Shown here: piece after piece, positions 25,602 through 33,674 of the stretch | How positions within the stretch are numbered: the first letter of the stretch is position 1 | Layout of the letters: every line of letters starts with the position of its first letter | Translations under genes and position numbers: made by a program | Notes under the pieces: model-generated | Told to the model about the DNA's origin: nothing | Database searches by the model: none | Seen by the model: only the letters and a program-made list of their open reading frames with translations | NCBI GenBank assembly: GCA_020161145.1 | Contig: JAIUPQ010000003.1 | Location: 310,001 to 374,000 of the forward strand | Direction: 5' to 3' | DNA length: 64,000 bases | DNA from: Pseudomonadota bacterium | GTDB taxonomy: Bacteria > Pseudomonadota > Gammaproteobacteria > Burkholderiales > Burkholderiaceae_C

Positions 25602-26264
25602 GTGCCATCCAACCCCGCTCCCATTGCCCAAAGCGCCCTGTACCAGCAGGTGGCCGAGCGGCTGCGCGCGCAGATCTTCAACCGCGAGCTGGAGCCCGGC
25701 GCCTGGATCGATGAGCTGAAGATTGCCGCCGACTACGGCATCAGCCGCACCCCGCTGCGCGAGGCGCTCAAGGTGCTGGCCGTCGAGGGGCTGGTGACCA
25801 TGAAGATGCGCCGCGGCGCCTACGTCACCGAGATGTCGGCCACCGACGTGCGGCAGATCTACCACCTGCTGGCGCTGCTGGAGGCCGACGCCGCCGGCCA
25901 CGTGGCCAGCCATGCCAGCACGGCCGAGCTGGCCGAACTCCAGGCGCTGCACGACAAGCTGGAGCGCAAACACGGTCAGCCCGAAGCCTTTTTTGCCGCC
26001 AACGAGGCCTTTCACCTGCGCCTGCTGCAACTGGCCGACAACCCCTGGCGGCTGCATCTGGTGGAAGACCTGCGCAAGATGATGAAGCTCAACCGCCACC
26101 ACTCGCTGTTCAAGCGCGGCCGCATCGCCGAATCGCTGGCCGAGCACCGCGCGCTGATGGCGGCGCTGCACGCCCACCAGGGGCCGCAGGCGGCCCAGCT
26201 GATGCACGCGCACTTCACCAACGGGCTGGCGGCGGCCACCGCAGGGGCGGCGCCGTCAGCCTGA
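25602..26264 (+). CDS. GntR-family (FCD) transcription regulator
   Basis: A protein of about 220 residues with an N-terminal winged helix (ALYQQVAERLRAQIFNREL then DYGISRTPLREALKVLAVEG) and a C-terminal all-helical FCD ligand domain (residues about 85-210) containing the Asp/His metal-site pattern in EAFHLRLLQLADN and SLAEHRALMAAL. Divergent from the mutase, so the most likely target is the methylmalonyl-CoA cluster. The start is uncertain: the frame is open upstream into the mutase gene, and I prefer GTG 25602 just before the conserved region, although no good ribosome site precedes it. Confidence 0.8.
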   Translation: MPSNPAPIAQSALYQQVAERLRAQIFNRELEPGAWIDELKIAADYGISRTPLREALKVLAVEGLVTMKMRRGAYVTEMSATDVRQIYHLLALLEADAAGHVASHASTAELAELQALHDKLERKHGQPEAFFAANEAFHLRLLQLADNPWRLHLVEDLRKMMKLNRHHSLFKRGRIAESLAEHRALMAALHAHQGPQAAQLMHAHFTNGLAAATAGAAPSA

Positions 26265-26272
26265 AGCGGGCA

Positions 26273-27184
26273 TCAACCCCACTTCATCTCGCCCTTGGCC
26301 ACCTTGGCGCCGATTTGCAGCGCGGGAGCCAGGCCGGCATCGGGGTAGCGCCGGGTCATCGCCGCAATCAGCGCCGCGCTGTCCGCCGCCTTGGCCGCCT
26401 CTTCGTCAAAGGCCAGCAGGTAGCTGCGGGTGTAGGCCAGTGCCGACGCATCGAGCGCACCGCCCACCGCCATGTGCCCCGGCACCACCACGGCGGGCTG
26501 GCGCGCGGCCATGGCGTCCAGCGCCTGCACCCAGGCTGCGCGCGCGGCGGGTGTGGGGGTGTCGGCCGTCCAGACATGCAGCCCCGAGAACGCCAGCACC
26601 CCGCCGAAGACGGCGTTCAGCGACGGCACCCACAGGTAGCGGCGGTTGTCCATGTCGGCGACGGTCACGATCTCGATGGCGCGGCCTTCCAGGCTCAGGC
26701 TGGGGCCATCAAAGGCCTCGGGCAGCACCACGTCGGCCAGCGTCTGCGGGCCGTTTTCCTTGAGCTGCGGTCCCCAGGTCTCCAGCTTCTTTTGCACATT
26801 GCCGCGAATGGCGGCGATGGTGGCGGACGCGGCGAGGACTTTGGCGGCGGGGAACGCGGCCTTGATGGGCCCCAGGCTGAAGTAGTAGTCGGGGTCGCTC
26901 TGGCTGACATAGATGGTGGTCAGCGTCTTGCCCGAAGCCTTGATCGCCTCGGCCACCGCGCGGCCGTCGGGCAGCGAGAAACCGCCATCGATCAAGATGG
27001 CCTCCTTGGCGCCCGACAGCAGCACCGGGGCCCGAAAGAAGCCACGCTCGCCCGCCGGGAAGTGCGTCCATTGCAGCGGCGTGGACGTGGGCGCGGTCAG
27101 GGTCTGGGCGCTGGCGTGGCCGGCCAATGCGGTGGCGGCACCGGCCGCCACGGCGGTCTGGAGCAGGTTACGGCGAGTCAACAT
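26273..27184 (-). CDS. Exported MBL-fold protein with degenerate metal motif
   Basis: A 303-residue metallo-beta-lactamase-fold protein with a twin-arginine-like signal (RRNLLQTAVAAGAATALAG, residues 4-22). The central HxHxDH motif of this fold is replaced by VSQSDPDYY (residues 93-101): the three His are lost and the Asp kept. PGH near residue 233 is retained. A related divergent subgroup of MBL proteins does exist, so this may bind metal differently or be non-hydrolytic. It follows the DsbA-family gene by 45 bases, with a LysR regulator divergent from that gene. Confidence 0.75.
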   Translation of the reverse strand: MLTRRNLLQTAVAAGAATALAGHASAQTLTAPTSTPLQWTHFPAGERGFFRAPVLLSGAKEAILIDGGFSLPDGRAVAEAIKASGKTLTTIYVSQSDPDYYFSLGPIKAAFPAAKVLAASATIAAIRGNVQKKLETWGPQLKENGPQTLADVVLPEAFDGPSLSLEGRAIEIVTVADMDNRRYLWVPSLNAVFGGVLAFSGLHVWTADTPTPAARAAWVQALDAMAARQPAVVVPGHMAVGGALDASALAYTRSYLLAFDEEAAKAADSAALIAAMTRRYPDAGLAPALQIGAKVAKGEMKWG

Positions 27185-27229
27185 GGTCTTGTCCTTTTGG
27201 TAAACGATGGGAGAGAAAACACCGAGGCC

Positions 27230-27868
27230 TCAGGCGGCCACGAGCTGATCGAGCAAGGCTTGCGGGTTGGCATAGGCGGCGCTGGCGTGCAGCAACCGGT
27301 ACTGGCCTTCCGCTTGCAGGATGAAGGTGGGCACGCCGCGCGCGCCCACCGCCTGCAACAGCGCACGGGCCTGGGCCGTGCGGGCGCGGTTGGCGTCCAG
27401 CAAGGCCGCGTCGGGCTCGGCCAGCCGCTCGGCGGCCTGCGTCAGGCCCAGAGGCCGCAGCACGGCGGCCAGGGTGTCCAGCCGGGTGATGTCCTGGCCG
27501 TCGATGTAGCGCGCCTGCTGGATGGCGTGCAGCGCCTGCCACTCGCGCTGCGGCGCGCTCAGCGCCACGGCCGTCAAGGCCACGGTGGCCGGGCCGCTGT
27601 CGAAGTCCTGGCGTCGGTCGGCCAGCACGTCGCTGCGGTAGCGCTCGGTGAACGGCTGGCCCGTCAGCCGCGCAATGCGCTGGTCGTGGCCCCAGGCGTA
27701 GGCGGCAAAGTCGTCGTCCATGGGCCGCGCGCCCTCACCCGAGAACAAGCCGCTGGGCAGCAGGTGCAGCGCCACGTCCGGCTCGGCGGCCAGGGCCGCC
27801 ACGGCCGCGCTGGCGCCGTAGCACCAGCCACACAAGGGGTCGAACACGTAATGCAGGGTTAGGGTCAT
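27230..27868 (-). CDS. DsbA-family thioredoxin-fold oxidoreductase
   Basis: A 212-residue DsbA/FrnE-like protein. The active site is FDPLCGWCYGAS (CxxC as CGWC) and the cis-Pro loop is GVPTFIL. There is no signal peptide, so it is probably cytosolic, like FrnE or 2-hydroxychromene isomerase relatives. The ATG at 27868 has GGAG 7 nt upstream. It precedes the exported MBL protein in the same direction and is divergent from a LysR gene. Confidence 0.85.
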   Translation of the reverse strand: MTLTLHYVFDPLCGWCYGASAAVAALAAEPDVALHLLPSGLFSGEGARPMDDDFAAYAWGHDQRIARLTGQPFTERYRSDVLADRRQDFDSGPATVALTAVALSAPQREWQALHAIQQARYIDGQDITRLDTLAAVLRPLGLTQAAERLAEPDAALLDANRARTAQARALLQAVGARGVPTFILQAEGQYRLLHASAAYANPQALLDQLVAA

Positions 27869-27911
27869 CACTGGGCTCCAAATCAATCCATGCCGTCATG
27901 TTAGAAATTCG

Positions 27912-27938
27912 GCATTGATAGATAAATAGCTATGATGC
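27912..27938. promoter_or_regulatory. Imperfect dyad, possible LysR binding site
   Basis: GCAT and ATAG (27912-27921) are mirrored by CTAT and ATGC (27930-27938) around an 8-base centre, giving an interrupted inverted repeat in the dsbA-lysR gap. It sits about 30 bases before the preferred LysR start and 44 bases before the DsbA-family start, a normal place for a LysR box. Confidence 0.4.
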
Positions 27939-27967
27939 AGATAATCTGTATGCAAATGGCAATCAAT

Positions 27968-28894
27968 ATGACCGAAACCGGCCTGGGCAACTTCGCCAAC
28001 CTCAAGCGGCTGGCCTACTTTGCCGCCGTGGTGGAAACGGGCAGCTTCACCGCCGCCGCCGACCGCCTGGGCATCACCAAGGCGGTGGTCAGCCAACAGG
28101 TGGCGCGGCTGGAGCGCGACTTCCGCACCACGCTGCTGACCCGCACCACGCGCAAGGTCACCCCCACCGACGCCGGCCACGCGTTCTACCAACGCTGCGC
28201 GCTGATCCTGCGCGAGGCGGGTGATGCGTTCGACGAGCTGGCCGCCGTGGCCGGCGAGCCCGTGGGCACCTTGCGCCTGACCGCGCCGCTGGACTACGGC
28301 ATCAGCGCCGTGGTGCCAGCCATTGCGGCCTTTGTGCAGCGCCACCCGCAGTGCAAGGTCGATGCCGTGCTCAGCGACCAGTCGCTGGACTTGATGTCGG
28401 GCCAGGTGGAGCTGGCCATCCGCGTCGGCTGGCTGACCGAGCTGCACGTGCAGGCGCGGCAAATCGGCACCTTCCGCCAACTGCTGGTGGCGGCGCCAGG
28501 CTGGCAGCAACAGGTCTCGCAATTGGACGGACCCGAAGGCATTGCCGCCCTGCCCTTCGTGGCCAACCAGGCGCTGCGCGACCCCACGCACTGGACGTTC
28601 TCGCGCACCGAGCTCGAGCGCCAGCGCGTGACCGTGCACCCCGCCATCCACCTGGACGCCACACTGGCCGTGCGCGAGGCGGTGCGCCTGGGCGCGGGGC
28701 TGTCGGTGCTGCCCGACTTTGCGGTGGCCGACGACCTGGCCACCGGCCGGCTGATCCCGGTGCTGCCGGCCTGGGGCCTGCCCTCGGGCGGCATCCACGC
28801 CGTGTTCCCTGCCGCGCGCTTCCGGCCGGGCAAGGTGCGGGCGTTTGTGGATCTGATGGTCGAGCGCGCAGCGGACGCCGCTGTGTCACATTGA
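27968..28894 (+). CDS. LysR-family transcription regulator
   Basis: A 308-residue LysR regulator. The winged helix-turn-helix is FAAVVETGSFTAAADRLGIT with KAVVSQQVARLERD, and the C-terminal two-lobe effector domain follows from about residue 95. Several ATGs lie upstream (27932-27956), but these would overlap the dyad, so ATG 27968 is preferred. By position it probably controls the divergent DsbA-family/MBL pair. Confidence 0.85.
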   Translation: MTETGLGNFANLKRLAYFAAVVETGSFTAAADRLGITKAVVSQQVARLERDFRTTLLTRTTRKVTPTDAGHAFYQRCALILREAGDAFDELAAVAGEPVGTLRLTAPLDYGISAVVPAIAAFVQRHPQCKVDAVLSDQSLDLMSGQVELAIRVGWLTELHVQARQIGTFRQLLVAAPGWQQQVSQLDGPEGIAALPFVANQALRDPTHWTFSRTELERQRVTVHPAIHLDATLAVREAVRLGAGLSVLPDFAVADDLATGRLIPVLPAWGLPSGGIHAVFPAARFRPGKVRAFVDLMVERAADAAVSH

Positions 28895-28899
28895 CCCCC

Positions 28900-29583
28900 A
28901 TGGCCCACCCACCACCCGCCCCCGCCTCACTGGAGGAGGTGCTGTTCAGCCAGGGCTTTGGCAGCCGCCGCGCCTGCGCCGCCCTGGCCCCGCAAGCCCA
29001 GCTCAGCGCCGACGGCCACACCCTCACCGTGGCCGGCGTGGCCTGGCCGGTGGTCACCCACGCGCTGGTCATGCTGCACAAGCCCGCCGGCTACGAATGC
29101 TCGCAGCGCCCCGGACGCTGGCCCAGCGTGCTCAGCCTGCTGCCCGCCCCGCTGCGCCAGCGCGGCAAAGGCGGCGTCCAGCCCGTGGGCCGGCTCGATG
29201 CCGACACCACCGGGCTGCTGCTGCTGACCGACGACGGCGCGCTGACGCACCGCCTCACCAGCCCCCGCCGCCATGTGCCCAAGGTGTATGAAGTCACCTG
29301 CAAACACCCGGTGGACAAGGCGCAGATCGAGCGCCTGCTGGCCGGCGTGGTGCTGCACGACGACCCGGCCCCCGTGGCCGCCAGCGCCGCCCAGGCCACC
29401 GGCACCCACACGCTGCGCCTGACCCTGGCCCAGGGCAAATACCACCAGGTCAAGCGCATGCTGGCCGCCGTGGGCAACCGGGTGGAGGGGTTGCACCGCA
29501 GCGCCTTTGGCAGCCAGGCGCTGCCGGCCGATCTGGCGCCGGGGCAGTGGCGATGGGTCGTTGCGTCAGACTTTGGTATCTAG
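28900..29583 (+). CDS. rsuA: 16S rRNA pseudouridine synthase (RsuA/RluB family)
   Basis: A 227-residue pseudouridine synthase. The catalytic Asp is in GRLDADTTGLLLL, followed by the HRLTSPRRHVPKVYEV and QGKYHQVKRMLAAVGN motifs typical of RsuA, which modifies U516 of 16S rRNA. The N-terminal S4-like part is short. It follows the LysR stop by 5 bases. Confidence 0.85.
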   Translation: MAHPPPAPASLEEVLFSQGFGSRRACAALAPQAQLSADGHTLTVAGVAWPVVTHALVMLHKPAGYECSQRPGRWPSVLSLLPAPLRQRGKGGVQPVGRLDADTTGLLLLTDDGALTHRLTSPRRHVPKVYEVTCKHPVDKAQIERLLAGVVLHDDPAPVAASAAQATGTHTLRLTLAQGKYHQVKRMLAAVGNRVEGLHRSAFGSQALPADLAPGQWRWVVASDFGI

Positions 29584-30239
29584 CTAGCCATCCCGCCGCG
29601 TCAGGGAACCGATTTCGAATGTCACGGTTAGCAGAACGCTCCGGGTTCTTGAAGTCCTGGCGGCCTATGACCTCTTGGAATCACGTCGTCTACGGCGCGT
29701 TGTTCGTTTCGCCATGGCTTGCAGCATGCGTACGGTTGCAATCGATCGAACACCCCGCATGGCGCCCAACCGCCTCCACAAACACACGCATCTGTGCGCC
29801 CACTTGCATCGGCTCCTGCACTTGCAACCGAATCTGCATCTCCACTCGCGCCGACCAGGTGGTCGGAGTGCTGGAGGAAAGCAGCAGGGCGAGCCCAGCC
29901 ACGGCAATGCGCCTTTGCCAACGTACAAACGCGCTCACGGGACACCCGCAGTCATCAGAAGGCCTTGGTGGGCAACGACGTTTGTCTACCGGCTGTTTCC
30001 CGTGGGAAATGGGACGCCTACGAACGTGACCAGAACGACCAACGCGGTCACCAGCCAAGTCCTTAGTGACAACGACGCCCGCCCCAAGGTTGGAAACATT
30101 TTTTAACAATTTCCTCATTCAATAGCCCCTTCTGATTTGCCGAAATTCCATGAGCGGGACTCTCTCGTCCGCCCTTACTTGTTCGACTAGAAATCAGGGG
30201 AAATCAGGAGCCATGCGGTTGGTCGATGTAACAAATGTG
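29584..30239. other. Low-information stretch between rsuA and the IS5 region
   Basis: About 650 bases without a convincing conserved gene and with visibly lower GC than the surroundings, especially from 30090. It holds one possible minus-strand small exported ORF (29690-29938), the short inverted repeat GGAAA/TTTCC around a T-rich centre at about 30091-30113, and a tandem GAAATCAGG repeat near 30190-30208. It looks like decayed or inserted DNA next to the insertion sequence. Confidence 0.5.
29690..29938 (-). CDS. Possible small exported protein or gene remnant
   Basis: An open frame from GTG 29938 would encode 82 residues starting with a basic-hydrophobic segment (VRWQRRIAVAGLALLLSSS) that looks like a Sec signal peptide, then a short region with paired Cys. 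There is no clear ribosome site and no family I recognise. The surrounding DNA looks degenerate, so it may be the head of a broken gene rather than a functional one. Confidence 0.25.
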   Translation of the reverse strand: MSAFVRWQRRIAVAGLALLLSSSTPTTWSARVEMQIRLQVQEPMQVGAQMRVFVEAVGRHAGCSIDCNRTHAASHGETNNAP

Positions 30240-30450
30240 AGTAGTGGATGGTGCGCGGCAAGCTGCCGGGGCAGACTACATGAGTGAGGCCGTCACATAA
30301 GTAGGCAGCGCCAAATGGGGGATGCAGCGCCACTTTGGGGCCGCTGGGCGGCCTTGCAGTGTGGCCACCGCGCCAGAGATGAGGGCTTGCAAGGCGATGT
30401 TTCGACTGCCACGGCGTGGCGCACTTCAAACTCGAGTTGGCCCTCCTTAG
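30240..30450 (+). mobile_element. Decayed right end of a second IS5-group element
   Basis: This stretch resembles the right end of the intact element in direct orientation: GCGCCAAATGGGGG occurs here at 30308 and in the intact element at 31520, and the matches continue to the TTAG at 30447-30450. At its left, 30245-30283 encodes WMVRGKLPGQTT followed by a stop, matching the WLVRGKLLG transposase C-terminus. The rest of that older copy is missing. Confidence 0.7.
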
Positions 30451-31652
30451 GGACACTCTGCACAAACCCGAGCAACCCCTGGTACCGCGCGCAGGCGTGA
30501 GAGGGCAAGATGGTGCCATGAAGCAAACCAGCCTGGGCCTTGAGCTGACGACCAAGAAGACCCGCAAGCGCGTGTTCTTGGATGAGATGGACCGTGTGGT
30601 GCCCTGGGCCGAGTTGGTCGATCTGATCCAGCCCTACGCCCCCGAAGGCAAGCGAGGCCGACCACCCTTTGCCGTGCAGACCCTGCTGCGCATCCACTTC
30701 ATGCAGCAGTGGTTTGGTCTCTCGGACCCGGCGATGGAAGAAGCCCTGCACGACACGCCGCTGCTGCGCGAATTCGCCGGGCTGGACGACTGGCAAAGCC
30801 GCTTGCCTGACGAGAGCACCATCCTGCGCTTTCGCCACCTGCTGGAGAAACACAAGCTCGCCGCCCAGATGCTCAAGCTCGTCAACGACCTGCTGGAGCA
30901 GCGCGGCTTGCTGCTGCGCCAGGGCAGCATCGTGGACGCCACCCTGATTGCCGCGCCCAGCTCCACCAAGAACCAGGACAAGGCCCGTGACCCCGAGATG
31001 CACCAGAGCAAGAAAGGCCAGCAGTGGTATTTCGGCATGAAGGCCCACATTGGCGTGGACGCCGCCTCGGGCCTGGTGCACACCGTCAGCGGCACCGCCG
31101 GCAACACAGGTGACGTCACCCAGGCCAACCGCCTGCTGCACGGCCAGGAGAAAGAGGTCTGGGGCGATGCCGGCTACCAAGGGGCCGACAAGCGAGCCGA
31201 TGCCAAAGCCGGCGTGCAGTGGCACATCGCCATGCGCAAAGGCCGGCGCAAGCAGCTTGACCCCAACCAGGCGGGCCTGCAAGGCCAGCGCGACCGGCTG
31301 ACCGAGCAGATCGAGCAGGCCAAGGCCAGCGTGCGCGCCAAGGTCGAGCACGTCTTTCGGGTCATCAAGTGCCAGTTCGGCCACACCAAGGTGCGCTACC
31401 GGGGGCTCAAGAAGAACACGGCGCAACTGCACACGCTGTTTGCGCTGGGCAATCTGTGGCTGGTGCGCGGCAAGCTGCTGGGGGCTGCGGCATGAGTGCG
31501 GCCACTGCATTGGCAGACGGCGCCAAATGGGGGTGGCAGTGCCACTTCGGGGCCATTGGGCCACTTTGCAACGTGGCCACCGTGCCGGAAATCAGGGCTC
31601 GCGCGGCAATGCCTCGGCTACCACGGCGGGGCGCGAGTTATTCAGACCTTCC
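30451..31652 (+). mobile_element. Complete IS5-group insertion sequence
   Basis: A 1,202-bp element bounded by TTAG on both sides (30447-30450 and 31653-31656), which fits the YTAR target duplication of the IS5 group. The left end GGACACTCTGCACAA and the reverse complement of the right end, GGAAGGTCTGAATAA, match at 10 of 15 positions as imperfect terminal inverted repeats. It holds one transposase gene and a 157-base non-coding tail before the right end. Confidence 0.75.
30518..31495 (+). CDS. IS5-family transposase
   Basis: A 325-residue DDE transposase. The acidic triad positions are Asp in SIVDATLIAAP, Asp in WGDAGYQGADK and Glu in RAKVEHVFRVIK, and the N-terminal DUF772-type region (FMQQWFGLSDPAMEEALHD) is typical of IS5. 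The ATG at 30518 begins the conserved MKQTSLGLEL. The frame appears intact, so the element may still be mobile. Confidence 0.92.
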   Translation: MKQTSLGLELTTKKTRKRVFLDEMDRVVPWAELVDLIQPYAPEGKRGRPPFAVQTLLRIHFMQQWFGLSDPAMEEALHDTPLLREFAGLDDWQSRLPDESTILRFRHLLEKHKLAAQMLKLVNDLLEQRGLLLRQGSIVDATLIAAPSSTKNQDKARDPEMHQSKKGQQWYFGMKAHIGVDAASGLVHTVSGTAGNTGDVTQANRLLHGQEKEVWGDAGYQGADKRADAKAGVQWHIAMRKGRRKQLDPNQAGLQGQRDRLTEQIEQAKASVRAKVEHVFRVIKCQFGHTKVRYRGLKKNTAQLHTLFALGNLWLVRGKLLGAAA

Positions 31653-31712
31653 TTAGGCAAGATACACATCGTTGAGATTGCTGACGCGCCACAGCAGGAA
31701 TAATCGCGCGCC

Positions 31713-32702
31713 ATGCGCCTGATCCGTTGCTCCCTGCAAGACCCTCTGCCCCCTGCACCCCGGGGCCGTGCCATCACCATCGGCAACTTCGACGGCGTGC
31801 ATAGGGGCCATCAGGCCATGCTGGCGCTGCTGGTGGCCGAGGCGCGCCACCGGGGCCTGGCGGCCTGCGCGCTGACGTTTGCGCCGCACCCGCGCGATTG
31901 GTTCGCCCGCCGCGCCGGCACGCCCGACGCGGTGCCGCCGCGCGTGGCCACGGTGCGCGACAACGTGGGCGAGCTGGCGCGCTGCGGCGTCGATGACCTG
32001 GCCCTGCTGCGCTTCGACGCCCGGCTGGCCGCCCTGCCCGCCGAGGCCTTTGTGCGCGAGGTGCTGGTGCAGCGCCTGGGCGCCCGCCATGTGCTGGTGG
32101 GCGACGACTTTCGCTTTGGCGCCCGGCGCCAGGGCGACTACGCGCTGCTGGAGGCGATGAGCGGCGAGCTGGGCTACGACGTGGCCAAGCTGAACAGCTA
32201 TGAGGTGCACGGCCAGCGCGTCTCCAGCTCGGCCGTGCGCGCCGCGCTGGCGGCCGGTGACATGGATGGCGCGGCCGAGCTGCTGGGCCGCCCCTACCGC
32301 ATCAGCGGCCGCGTGGCCCACGGCCGCAAGCTGGGCAGGGGCCTGGGGTTTCCCACGTTGAACGTGGCCTTTGGCAGCCAGCGCCCGGCCGCCCAAGGCA
32401 TCTTCGCGGTGCGCGTGCATGGCCTGGCGGATGGCCCGCTGGACGGCGTGGCCAGCCTGGGCGTGCGCCCCACCATTGAAACTGGCGGCCGCGTGCTGCT
32501 GGAGGTGTATGTGCTGGACTGGCCCAGCGCCCTGGGCAGCGACGGCGCCTACGGCCGCTGCGTCAGCGTCGACCTGCTGCACAAGCTGCACGACGAGCGC
32601 ACCTACCCGTCGCTGGACGCGCTGCGCGCGGGCATTGCGCAGGACGTGGCGGATGCGCGGGTGTGGCTGGCAGCTAGAACCGCCGCATCAGCCCCGCATT
32701 GA
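31713..32702 (+). CDS. ribF: Bifunctional riboflavin kinase/FAD synthetase
   Basis: A 329-residue enzyme. The N-terminal nucleotidyltransferase part has ITIGNFDGVHRGHQAML (with the GxHxGH-like signature), and the C-terminal flavokinase part has GRVAHGRKLGRGLGFPTLN. It converts riboflavin to FMN and FAD. It starts 60 bases after the IS5 end; a possible promoter (TTGCTG, 15 bases, AATAAT at 31699-31704) lies just after the element. Its last 29 bases overlap the convergent mipA-like gene. Confidence 0.93.
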   Translation: MRLIRCSLQDPLPPAPRGRAITIGNFDGVHRGHQAMLALLVAEARHRGLAACALTFAPHPRDWFARRAGTPDAVPPRVATVRDNVGELARCGVDDLALLRFDARLAALPAEAFVREVLVQRLGARHVLVGDDFRFGARRQGDYALLEAMSGELGYDVAKLNSYEVHGQRVSSSAVRAALAAGDMDGAAELLGRPYRISGRVAHGRKLGRGLGFPTLNVAFGSQRPAAQGIFAVRVHGLADGPLDGVASLGVRPTIETGGRVLLEVYVLDWPSALGSDGAYGRCVSVDLLHKLHDERTYPSLDALRAGIAQDVADARVWLAARTAASAPH

Positions 32703-33579
32703 CGCCCCAGCCCAGCGTCTTGCGCGTCAGCGGGCTGTCCACGGCGGGGCCCAGCAGGCGCGAGACGCCCAGGCCCAGCTGCATGCCCCAGCCCGACATG
32801 AATTCACCGCGCAGCACGATGCCGGCGTGAACGTCTTGCAGGCCGCTGCCCGGCTCGTAGACCGGGTAGCCGCTGGCCAGGGACTGGGCCGCCGTCACGC
32901 CGTACTGGCGCTGCATGTACTGGCCGTTGGCAAACGACAGGCCACCTCCGATGCCCAGCCGCAGCGGCGGCGCGCCGTCCCACCAGGCGCGCTCGCGCTC
33001 CCAGGCCAGTTCCACGTCACCCAGCGCGCCACCGCCACGGCCCAGGATGTCGGGGTTCCAACTGGCGTTCCAATGCCATTCGGGGGTCAGCTGGTAGCGC
33101 AGGTACAGCCGCGCACGCACGGTGGCGTCGATATCGCCCATGCCGCGCAGGTAGCCGCTGTCACCGTCGCTGCGGCCCTGGTCCACCCGCAGGCCCACGC
33201 TGGCCCGCCAGCGCCGGGAATCCACCAGCGAATACGACAGGCCGCGCGCCACATCGCGGTTGCTGCGCGTGACCATGCCACTGCCGTTGGAGATGGCGAA
33301 GCGCCCCCAGCGCAGCAGGAAGGCCGGCCGCAGCCGCCAGGCTTGGCGGTCGCTGCCCATGTATTCAGGCTGGTAGCCCAGGATGAGGCCGAATGCGGCC
33401 TCCCAATCGGGCCGCTGCACCTCGGGCGGTGTGGGCAGCGCGTCGGGTGACGCAGGTGGTGCCACCTCCATCCCGGTGGCACCGGAAGCCACCTCGGCGG
33501 GCGGCTGGGGCAGGCTCTGGGCGCTGGCCCCAAGCGGCCAGAGCGCCCATGCGGCCCACCCGCAAAGCAATCGTTTCAT
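32674..33579 (-). CDS. MipA/OmpV family outer-membrane protein
   Basis: A 301-residue protein with a signal peptide (cleavage near LGASAQS), a proline-rich linker and a beta-barrel region. GLILGYQPEYMGSDRQAWRL is the family signature and the chain ends in an aromatic residue (RRF), as usual for outer-membrane barrels. MipA in E. coli scaffolds murein enzymes, but the family is broad. It is inserted antisense between ribF and ileS, which are adjacent in many bacteria. Confidence 0.85.
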   Translation of the reverse strand: MKRLLCGWAAWALWPLGASAQSLPQPPAEVASGATGMEVAPPASPDALPTPPEVQRPDWEAAFGLILGYQPEYMGSDRQAWRLRPAFLLRWGRFAISNGSGMVTRSNRDVARGLSYSLVDSRRWRASVGLRVDQGRSDGDSGYLRGMGDIDATVRARLYLRYQLTPEWHWNASWNPDILGRGGGALGDVELAWERERAWWDGAPPLRLGIGGGLSFANGQYMQRQYGVTAAQSLASGYPVYEPGSGLQDVHAGIVLRGEFMSGWGMQLGLGVSRLLGPAVDSPLTRKTLGWGVNAGLMRRF

Positions 33580-33625
33580 GGGGCCATCATAGGCGCCGGC
33601 CCCTTACGGCCACATGAAGATTGGG

Positions 33626-33643
33626 GGTGGTACCACCTAAAAT
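33626..33643 (+). promoter_or_regulatory. Palindrome and -10-like element upstream of ileS
   Basis: GGTGGTACCACC (33626-33637) is a perfect 12-base palindrome directly followed by TAAAAT (33638-33643), a good -10 hexamer 32 bases before the ileS ATG. No good -35 is at the normal spacing. The palindrome would overlap the spacer, so a bound protein could control ileS-lspA. Confidence 0.4.
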
Positions 33644-33674
33644 ACGGGGTTTTGCCCTTCGATCGGCCGCGCCC

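Noticed and set aside
30293-31564. A 423-codon minus-strand frame across the IS5 element
   Set aside because: It is antisense to the transposase. Similar sequence at both ends of its translation simply reflects the direct repeat of the element end.
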